A stretch of 8,172 bases of DNA, taken from positions 1 to 8,172 of the forward strand of contig JAHFTI010000170.1 in the NCBI GenBank assembly GCA_023265535.1, written 5' to 3'. The notes under the pieces were generated by a model, which was not told the origin of the DNA, searched no databases, and saw only the letters and a list, made by a program, of their open reading frames with translations. Shown here one piece after another: positions 1-4,233 of the stretch. Source of the stretch: Opitutaceae bacterium (lineage in GTDB: Bacteria > Verrucomicrobiota > Verrucomicrobiia > Opitutales > Opitutaceae). The position numbers and the translations under genes are program-made. How positions within the stretch are numbered: the first letter of the stretch is position 1; every line of letters begins with the position of its first letter.

Positions 1-32
1 GGCTCCCTGTCTCTGCAGGAGGTGTGCTGTGA
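1..32 (+). CDS. 3' tail of an upstream phage gene (partial)
   Basis: The reading frame using bases 3-5 as a codon is open from the window edge and ends at TGA 30-32, giving the tail LPVSAGGVL. It would overlap the GTG start of the next gene by four bases (GTGA). The next two gene junctions show the same kind of overlap (ATGA), which is the main reason to believe it. Only nine codons are visible, so no function can be given and the frame could be open by chance. Confidence 0.35.
   Translation, partial: LPVSAGGVL
17..23 (+). promoter_or_regulatory. Strong ribosome binding site for the DUF551-like gene
   Basis: AGGAGGT lies five bases upstream of a GTG codon at 29. This near-perfect Shine-Dalgarno sequence decides the start, because the gene has no ATG nearby in frame. 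Confidence 0.75.
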
Positions 33-442
33 TCCCCTCCTACATCGACCAGCTCCTGCGCGAGGCGGCCGCCCTCAATCGCGTGGCTCTGTCCCATCCC
101 TGCCAGGATATGGACACCTCACTCAAGGCCACCCTCAACGACCAGGCCGCGGCGTTCCGCCGGATCTTCAAGGAGCTCGAGGCCCCCGCCGTCGTCGCGC
201 CGCACAGCAACCTGGGCGCCGACTGGACCGACGTGGCCCAGCTCCCCGACGACTACCTCACCGTCCTGGTCTGCTGTGCTGACGGCGAGGTCGACGCGGC
301 CTTCCACATGGACGGCTGCTGGGTCTGGCTCAGCGGCCACGACGTCGAGCAGACCGTGATCGCCTGGGCGCACATGCCTGCCGGCCCCGAGGCCATGCTC
401 GCAGCCCACAACCCCAAGACTGAACAAAAGGCAAAATCATGA
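29..442 (+). CDS. DUF551-like phage protein
   Basis: This 137-residue soluble protein starts at GTG behind a strong AGGAGGT site. Its second half, about residues 66-120, has the pattern of the DUF551 family: a WTDV segment, LPDD, a VLVCCADGEV strand, a GCWVWL strand, and then an aromatic-rich end (IAWAHMPAGP) in place of the usual 'HWMPLP.PP'. DUF551 proteins are common in phage early regions and their biochemical role is unknown. The N-terminal 60 residues are helical-looking and specific to this protein. The stop overlaps the next start by four bases (ATGA), which suggests translational coupling. The family call is from motif pattern only. Confidence 0.7.
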   Translation: MIPSYIDQLLREAAALNRVALSHPCQDMDTSLKATLNDQAAAFRRIFKELEAPAVVAPHSNLGADWTDVAQLPDDYLTVLVCCADGEVDAAFHMDGCWVWLSGHDVEQTVIAWAHMPAGPEAMLAAHNPKTEQKAKS

Positions 443-627
443 ACACTCTACTTTGGGCACTCTTCATCAACTATATCATTAGTACGCTCTTCTGTTTGGG
501 TGCACTGATGATTGGAAAGTTCCCGCTCAAAATCGAGCGCACTATCGGCTCTGTTACGATATCGCTCTGCATCAGCATCGGCTTCCTGGGCTGGATTGCC
601 CACCACCTGTTCGGAGGTGCATCATGA
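439..627 (+). CDS. Tiny two-helix membrane protein
   Basis: This 62-residue protein has two hydrophobic stretches, at about residues 4-25 and 37-58, joined by a short charged loop (GKFPLKIERT). It therefore looks like a helical hairpin in the inner membrane. AAAGG at 427-431 sits seven bases before the ATG, and the start overlaps the previous stop (ATGA). The stop in turn overlaps the next start (ATGA), so three genes in a row are coupled. I do not recognise the family. In Mu-like phages this part of the early region, between the transposition genes and gam, carries small accessory genes such as kil. A holin-like or exclusion role is possible but has no direct support. Confidence 0.65.
   Translation: MNTLLWALFINYIISTLFCLGALMIGKFPLKIERTIGSVTISLCISIGFLGWIAHHLFGGAS
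613..619 (+). promoter_or_regulatory. Ribosome binding site inside the preceding gene
   Basis: GGAGGTG lies four bases upstream of the ATG at 624, within the last codons of the 62-residue gene. It supports independent as well as coupled initiation of the 77-residue protein. Confidence 0.65.
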
Positions 628-857
628 GAGCTGACCCCGAGATGCTCAAGTGGGCAAGGCGCCCGCTCTCCCGCAATGCATGTGAGAGCGAACGCCTATC
701 GCACGCCGAAACGCGCCAGCTTCTTGAGAACGCTGGAATGACCGTCAGCCGTGGGGAGTTTCGCCTCAACCACTGGACCGCATCCCTTCTCGCGTCCTGC
801 ATTTTCTGTGCCGGCTTCGCGACTGCCACCTGGATCTGCGCCCTCATTCGATCCTAA
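624..857 (+). CDS. Small protein with a C-terminal membrane anchor
   Basis: This 77-residue protein has a charged soluble N-terminal part of about 48 residues, rich in Arg and Glu, followed by one hydrophobic helix at about residues 50-74 that contains three Cys (ASCIFCAGFA and TWICALI). This is a tail-anchored layout with the N-terminal part probably in the cytoplasm. The start is supported by GGAGGTG four bases upstream and by an ATGA overlap with the previous stop. No family is recognised. With the two-helix protein just before it, it forms a coupled membrane pair, and the two may act together. Confidence 0.65.
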   Translation: MRADPEMLKWARRPLSRNACESERLSHAETRQLLENAGMTVSRGEFRLNHWTASLLASCIFCAGFATATWICALIRS

Positions 858-869
858 CCAGCAATCCCC

Positions 870-1139
870 ATGGCCTACTTCCCCGAACTCCGCGAAGTCA
901 TGAAGCCCAGCGATGAACCTCTTTGTATCGTTCCGCACCCCCTTGGAGGGGTGACGTTCCAGATCCCCAACTCCACCCAGTACGTCTGTCGCTTCGACCG
1001 CATCGAAGACGCGAAGGCCTTCGCTAAGGCCAACGGACGACAGGTCCGCGATCTCGTTCCCAAGCAAGATCCTGCCGTCTCCACCGACTGCCTCCCGAGC
1101 ACCTTCCTCGAGAAGGCCTTCAAACTCATCCGCCAGTAA
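870..1139 (+). CDS. Hypothetical 89-residue phage protein
   Basis: This small soluble protein is not recognised. It contains a short beta-rich stretch (GVTFQIPNS, then YVCRF) followed by an alanine- and lysine-rich helix (DAKAFAKANG). That looks like a compact alpha/beta fold in which an aligned residue range is indexed by 'IEDAKAFAKANG'. The ATG is 12 bases after the previous stop, with no clear Shine-Dalgarno sequence. A second ATG at 900 is possible but has no better site. The stop is two bases before the Gam-like start, so it belongs to the same transcript. Coding is supported by the packing and strand of the cluster rather than by homology. Confidence 0.55.
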   Translation: MAYFPELREVMKPSDEPLCIVPHPLGGVTFQIPNSTQYVCRFDRIEDAKAFAKANGRQVRDLVPKQDPAVSTDCLPSTFLEKAFKLIRQ

Positions 1140-1141
1140 CC

Positions 1142-1687
1142 ATGTCCACCACGCCCGCAGAAATCACGATCTCCACGATCGACACGCAGTGCAAAAACTA
1201 CGCTGCCAAACGCCTGCTCCTCTCGGAGCGAGTGCTCGCTCTACAGTCTGAACTCGCCGAGGTCCAGCGCCGCCACATCGCCGGCATCAAGGGTGCCGCG
1301 AACAGCTGCAAGGACCAACTGGCCGAGCTCCGCACCTCGCTCGAGGCCAGCCCCACGCTCTTCCTCAAGCCCAAGACCCTGACGCTCCATGGTATCAAGG
1401 TTGGATTTCAGAAGGGCAGCGGCAAGCTCGTCTGGGACATCGAGGACGAGGAGCTGGTAAAGCGCATCAAGCGCATGTTCGCGCAGGAGGCCTGCGACGC
1501 CCTCATCATCACGACTGAGAAGCCGGCCAAGGACGCCCTCGAGAACCTCCCCGCGGCTGATTTGAAGCGCCTCGGCATCACGGTCGAGGGCACCGGAGAC
1601 CAGGTGCTCGTGAAGACCGCCGACACGGCGATCGACAAACTTGTCGCCAAGATCGTCAAGGAGGGCGCCACGCCCGTCGACGAGTAA
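1142..1687 (+). CDS. gam: Mu Gam-like host-nuclease inhibitor
   Basis: This 181-residue protein has the layout of the phage Mu Gam family. A long N-terminal helical/coiled-coil part (about residues 18-70) is followed by a core with KPKTLTLHGIKVGFQKGSGK (about 76-95), the region that in family members reads 'K.kT..l.hG.vgfr', and then a helical C-terminal part including an LKRLGITVEG segment. Mu Gam binds the ends of double-stranded DNA and shields them from RecBCD-type exonucleases, and it is related to eukaryotic and bacterial Ku. The length fits the family, which is about 170-180 residues. The start is two bases after the previous stop and has no Shine-Dalgarno sequence, so translation probably depends on coupling. 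It is the best marker that the left block comes from a Mu-like transposable phage. Confidence 0.82.
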   Translation: MSTTPAEITISTIDTQCKNYAAKRLLLSERVLALQSELAEVQRRHIAGIKGAANSCKDQLAELRTSLEASPTLFLKPKTLTLHGIKVGFQKGSGKLVWDIEDEELVKRIKRMFAQEACDALIITTEKPAKDALENLPAADLKRLGITVEGTGDQVLVKTADTAIDKLVAKIVKEGATPVDE

Positions 1688-1716
1688 GGCGGATCCACCT
1701 CCTATCATCCATCATC

Positions 1717-2187
1717 ATGGCCAAGATCGAAACCAACCAGGTCGCTGAAATCCTGAAGCGAAACAAAGCCGACTCCGCTCTCCTGCGCGCGGTCGTTGAA
1801 GAGATGAATCTGCTCATCCGTGCCGAAGCCGATGAGGAGAAGGCCCCCGCAGTGAAGAAACAATACGTCATTGTGGTCTCGGATCCGGACGGACGCTTCC
1901 CCAATGAGGACTTCGCCGGCTGGGTCGTGCAGATCCCCGACAATGACAGCCCTGTCACCACCATGGAGCGGATCCTCCGCGCGAGCTACGAGTTCAACGC
2001 GAGCAAGAAGGGCCGCCTCCTGCCTGTGAAGACCGTAGGTGAGGCGCTTGAGAGCGTCGCTCCCAAGCATTTCAAGGAAGCCGATCTCTGGGTGAAGACC
2101 AAGACCCCGGTGCTCGTGGTTAAGACGGACAATCTGATCCCCAAGGACAAGTCGCCGGCGCCGGACACCGACGAAGACGACGAGTAG
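1717..2187 (+). CDS. Unknown phage protein with acidic tail, next to gam
   Basis: This 156-residue soluble protein has no function that I can assign. The N-terminal helix (about residues 1-45) is rich in Glu and Lys. A central alpha/beta region begins with the strand KQYVIVVSD and continues through FAGWVVQIP, a form that recalls a small nucleic-acid- or protein-binding fold. The last residues are strongly acidic (DTDEDDE), like the tails of some single-strand DNA-binding and DNA-mimic proteins. It starts 29 bases after gam with no Shine-Dalgarno sequence; the leader instead holds CATCATCATGG. The position suggests a partner in phage replication or DNA-end protection, but that is inference. 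Confidence 0.65.
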   Translation: MAKIETNQVAEILKRNKADSALLRAVVEEMNLLIRAEADEEKAPAVKKQYVIVVSDPDGRFPNEDFAGWVVQIPDNDSPVTTMERILRASYEFNASKKGRLLPVKTVGEALESVAPKHFKEADLWVKTKTPVLVVKTDNLIPKDKSPAPDTDEDDE

Positions 2188-2200
2188 TATATAAATGAGG

Positions 2201-2231
2201 GCCGCCGCGCTGTTGTATATAGCGCGGCGGC
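2201..2231 (+). repeat. Perfect 11-bp inverted repeat (hairpin) between genes
   Basis: GCCGCCGCGCT at 2201-2211 is the exact reverse complement of AGCGCGGCGGC at 2221-2231, with a 9-base AT-rich loop (GTTGTATAT). It begins 14 bases after the stop of the preceding gene and ends two bases before the GGAAGG site of the next gene. No T-run follows, so it is not a standard intrinsic terminator. It may be an mRNA processing or stability hairpin, an attenuator, or an operator for a dimeric regulator. Confidence 0.75.
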
Positions 2232-2233
2232 AC

Positions 2234-2239
2234 GGAAGG
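2234..2239 (+). promoter_or_regulatory. Ribosome binding site that fixes the start at 2246
   Basis: GGAAGG lies six bases before ATG 2246. An in-frame ATG at 2195 would put the perfect hairpin inside the coding region and has no comparable site, so the shorter start is preferred. Confidence 0.7.
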
Positions 2240-2245
2240 CCTATA

Positions 2246-2785
2246 ATGAATGCAGCACAGCGAAAGATCTACTTCGGCACCCTCTGGCCCGCTGTCTGTG
2301 CTGCTCAAGGCTGGTCGCGGAATGATGACGGGCAGAGGAAAACGAAACTCAACGAGTGCATGCGCCTGATCCGCGCGCCCCAGGTGGAGTCCAGCTCCGA
2401 TCTCGGGCCAGATGAGATCACTGCTTTGTTCTGCTACCTCCAGTTTCTGGCGCACCAGGGCAGCCTGGACCAGAGCGCTCGCTGGCTCGACTGCCAGCAG
2501 GACTACAAGGCCTTCAACCGGGCGCGCCAGGCAGACTGGCACGAGGAGGCCACCTACGGGAAGAAGGCCAACAAGCTCGACCGGCAGCGCTTCGGCGGTG
2601 CCTCTAGCGCCCAGGGTGGCGCTCTTGATTCCTTCGATCCTGAGGCCATCCGCCGCCGTCACCTCACCATGGCTACCCGCCATCAGGCAAAGGCCCGGAA
2701 ATCGCTGCAGCAGGCCGCCGCGGCCTCCCCTGAGCCGCAGCCGGTGGGCGTCCCATACATGACCGACGAGGGGAATCCATTCTGA
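2246..2785 (+). CDS. Phage protein in the Mu gp16/GemA position
   Basis: From the preferred start this is a 179-residue protein. Its N-terminal third begins with AAQRKIYFGTLWPAVCAAQGW and is followed by charged helices. This recalls the opening of GemA/gp16 (DUF1018) proteins, in which a short helix is followed by a substrate-like 'R..L' stretch. However, the typical 'LDD.TYR.ML' motif is absent, so the match is weak. The C-terminal part is basic and then Ala/Gln-rich (QAKARKSLQQAAAA), ending in a Pro-rich stretch. In Mu, GemA modulates host gene expression and DNA supercoiling. The position, two genes after Gam and just before a winged-helix protein, fits the Mu order gam ... gp16. The next gene overlaps its stop by one base (TGATG). 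Confidence 0.6.
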   Translation: MNAAQRKIYFGTLWPAVCAAQGWSRNDDGQRKTKLNECMRLIRAPQVESSSDLGPDEITALFCYLQFLAHQGSLDQSARWLDCQQDYKAFNRARQADWHEEATYGKKANKLDRQRFGGASSAQGGALDSFDPEAIRRRHLTMATRHQAKARKSLQQAAAASPEPQPVGVPYMTDEGNPF

Positions 2786-3123
2786 TGCAGTTTGGCCTCC
2801 AGTTCGTGAAGTCCACCACCGCCGAGATCTCGCGCAATGAGATCGATGGGCTGACGGCATTCCTATTCAGCCGCGGCTGGGTGAAGGCCTCAGCGATCGA
2901 GGCAGCACTGGGATTCGATGAGCGGAAGATCCGCGCGATCGCCGAGGCCTCGGAGGGCATGATCATTTCGGGGCCGGGCTGCCCTGGATACATGCTTTTC
3001 ACCTCAGCGGCCCAGCTTCCCGACGTGGATCAGGCCGCCAATCGGCTCGAATCCCAGGCGAATCGCATGCTTTTGAGGGCTGAAACCCTGCGCCGCAGGG
3101 CCAAAAACCTCATCGCGAGGTAG
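2785..3123 (+). CDS. Small winged-helix-like DNA-binding protein
   Basis: This 112-residue protein has a helix-turn-helix-like stretch at about residues 32-60 (VKASAIEAALGF, then ERKIRAIAEAS). A beta wing follows (MIISGPGCPGYMLF), in the common phage form 'I.sg..GY.l'. The last 40 residues form a basic amphipathic helix (NRLESQANRMLLRAETLRRRAKNL) that could serve for dimerisation. The start overlaps the previous stop (TGATG), and GAGGGG lies 11 bases upstream. Such proteins in phage early regions regulate transcription or load replication factors. In Mu the gene after gp16 encodes the middle activator Mor, but this sequence does not resemble Mor. The fold is inferred by eye. Confidence 0.65.
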   Translation: MQFGLQFVKSTTAEISRNEIDGLTAFLFSRGWVKASAIEAALGFDERKIRAIAEASEGMIISGPGCPGYMLFTSAAQLPDVDQAANRLESQANRMLLRAETLRRRAKNLIAR

Positions 3124-3127
3124 CAAA

Positions 3128-3874
3128 ATGCCCGTCGCGTACCGAGTTCGGCCGGGTGTTTTGCCTGGGTGTGCCGCATGTTCGCTGGTCGGGCATACCG
3201 TTGAGAGCTCCATTCTCGCCACACCGGCCTGGTCGTATGCGTCCAGAACCAGTTCGCGAGAGCTTCGGCTGATCCGCACTGCCCGTCTGCAGGAGTTCGA
3301 GAGTACCCTGGCGGCATTGGAGGCATCAGGGCTCCCGAAAGATAAGGCCAGAGCTCAGGCCACTGCTGAGATCTGGCCTAAACACCCTGAGGTCGGTTAT
3401 GAACATTGGCTCCTGCGAGGCTGTGAACATGCCAGAGTCCTCTGCGAATGGCCGATTCGTGACAGAGGAGAGGTCGAGACTGCTTGGCAGGATTCCGCCA
3501 TCAGGATCTTCACCAGGCAGGCCATCGATCGCTCGTGGTCGCCTATCCGTATGGCCACGGTGGCCAAAAGCCTGGGGTTTGTACCAGAAGGGGAAATGCC
3601 GGCCCTGATGGCATGTCCTAGGTGCGCGGAGGCTCTCTATGCCGATCGCTCTCGCCCAGTCCTGAGCCGTTTGGCGGACGGCCGCTGGCAAATTTCAGCT
3701 GCTTCAGGGTGCAGCCACATCCCCGACTCCGACAAGTCGAGGGCCGACCAGGCCGAACAGCTCGCCGATCGCTGGAACGCCTGGGCTGCCAAGCGGCTGG
3801 AAGAGCGTTTGGGGACGGATGAGCTGGCGCCAGGCATCAAGCCGGCGTTCGCCGCCGCCGTCGCGGCCCGTTAA
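3128..3874 (+). CDS. Cys-rich phage protein with Lar-like zinc-ribbon C-terminus
   Basis: This 248-residue protein is the last gene of the left block. Residues 163-166 are CPRC, followed by a Cys at 195 and, after a basic/acidic helix, WNAW at 216-219. This is the arrangement of Lar-like restriction-alleviation zinc ribbons ('PCPFCG ... C..C ... eAi..WN.R'), although the second Cys pair is incomplete (one Cys and a following His). A second CxxC (CAAC) lies at residues 15-18. The middle part has helices that I do not recognise, including HWLLRGCEHARVLCEW. GAGG at 3117-3120 sits seven bases before the ATG. The first 45 residues have atypical composition, but no later ATG is close. Anti-restriction would suit a phage early gene, but this is inference. 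Confidence 0.6.
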   Translation: MPVAYRVRPGVLPGCAACSLVGHTVESSILATPAWSYASRTSSRELRLIRTARLQEFESTLAALEASGLPKDKARAQATAEIWPKHPEVGYEHWLLRGCEHARVLCEWPIRDRGEVETAWQDSAIRIFTRQAIDRSWSPIRMATVAKSLGFVPEGEMPALMACPRCAEALYADRSRPVLSRLADGRWQISAASGCSHIPDSDKSRADQAEQLADRWNAWAAKRLEERLGTDELAPGIKPAFAAAVAAR

Positions 3875-3895
3875 GGCGCCATTTAGGCGCCATTT
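3874..3895 (+). repeat. Tandem 11-bp repeat
   Basis: AGGCGCCATTT occurs at 3874-3884 and again immediately at 3885-3895, beginning on the last base of the final phage stop codon. Head-to-tail copies of about one helical turn could place a protein twice on the same DNA face. The function is unknown. Confidence 0.7.
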
Positions 3896-3940
3896 TCGGC
3901 CAGCAAATGGGCCCTTGAAAATCAGGGAGACCCCGGAAAT

Positions 3941-3994
3941 AGTTACCAAACCTATGACGCGCAGCCCTATTTTCGGCCCGAAGTTACCAAACCT
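3941..3994 (+). repeat. 13-bp direct repeat, 41 bases apart (plus a degenerate third copy)
   Basis: AGTTACCAAACCT occurs exactly at 3941-3953 and 3982-3994. A related GTTTCCCAAACC lies at 4079-4090. The spacing of 41 bases is close to four helical turns. Such arrays are seen at transposable-phage ends (transposase sites), replication iterons and operators, and the sequence alone does not decide which. Confidence 0.65.
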
Positions 3995-4113
3995 CGGCGC
4001 CCGCATGCAAAACCCCTGCGTTGCCCTCGTCTCCCTCTGGGATTAACGCTTTTTAACGGTCATTCACGCCTGTTAAGCGTTTCCCAAACCAAATGGTGTC
4101 CTTCAATGGCCGG

Positions 4114-4138
4114 CTCGTCTGCTGGTGCAGCAAACGAG
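4114..4138. terminator. Hairpin, possible two-way terminator
   Basis: CTCGTCTGCTG at 4114-4124 pairs with CAGCAAACGAG at 4128-4138 around a 3-base loop with one mismatch. It lies between two convergent operons, 240 bases after the last phage gene and about 95 bases after the GH29 stop. It lacks a T-run on either strand, so it would be an imperfect terminator or an mRNA 3'-end stabilising hairpin. Confidence 0.4.
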
Positions 4139-4160
4139 GCACGACAGGGGTTGTGGTGTT

Positions 4161-4182
4161 GAGGGGGGGAGACGGACAGGTT
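4161..4182 (-). repeat. Downstream copy of the C-rich leader motif
   Basis: Read on the minus strand, this is ACCTGTCC, then GTCT, then seven C and TC. It nearly repeats the sequence that directly precedes the GH29 ATG, from which it differs by two extra bases and one substitution. Here it is followed by CTCAACACC rather than CTCATGACC, so no start codon follows. It lies about 55-75 bases past the GH29 stop. Confidence 0.55.
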
Positions 4183-4202
4183 CCCCGGGAGGGCGAAACC
4201 CA

Positions 4203-4219
4203 GGGAGGGAGGGAGGGGG
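4203..4219 (+). other. Four-run G tract (G-quadruplex motif) just after the GH29 stop
   Basis: The sequence GGGAGGGAGGGAGGGGG has four G-runs of at least three with single-A loops, the arrangement that forms very stable parallel G-quadruplexes. It starts 15 bases beyond the GH29 stop codon and is on the template strand for that gene, so it could slow RNA polymerase at the end of the operon. That effect is inferred. Confidence 0.65.
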
Positions 4220-4233
4220 AAAGGCGTGGAGGG

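Larger units (their letters stand above)
3875..4233. other. Gap between phage block and hydrolase operon, rich in short repeats
   Basis: This stretch of 359 bases separates two convergent gene blocks, and I find no convincing gene in it. An open frame that starts inside the end of the preceding gene and runs to 4046 has no site or family resemblance. The gap holds the repeats, hairpin and G-run listed separately, plus a 10-base repeat ATTTTCGGCC at 3892-3901 and 3969-3978, TTAACG at 4043 and 4053, and inverted AACGCTT (4045-4051) and AAGCGTT (4075-4081). It is the boundary of the phage-derived DNA. No tRNA-like fold was seen. Confidence 0.7.

Noticed and set aside
2242..2247. TATAAT as a promoter -10 box
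   Set aside because: It overlaps the ATG at 2246 and there is no -35 element about 17 bases upstream, so it is part of the leader and start codon.
3086..3100. CCCTGC...GCAGGG inverted repeat as a terminator
   Set aside because: It lies inside the winged-helix gene, encodes a plausible Arg-rich helix, and is not followed by a T-run.
3180..3240. tRNA-like arm suggested by GAGA...TCTC
   Set aside because: The loop does not fit a T-arm or anticodon arm and no cloverleaf could be drawn around it.
3819..4046. Open frame of 75 codons crossing the end of the last phage gene into the gap
   Set aside because: It overlaps the preceding gene out of frame, has a basic low-complexity start and contains repeat-derived codons. 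No ribosome site is visible.
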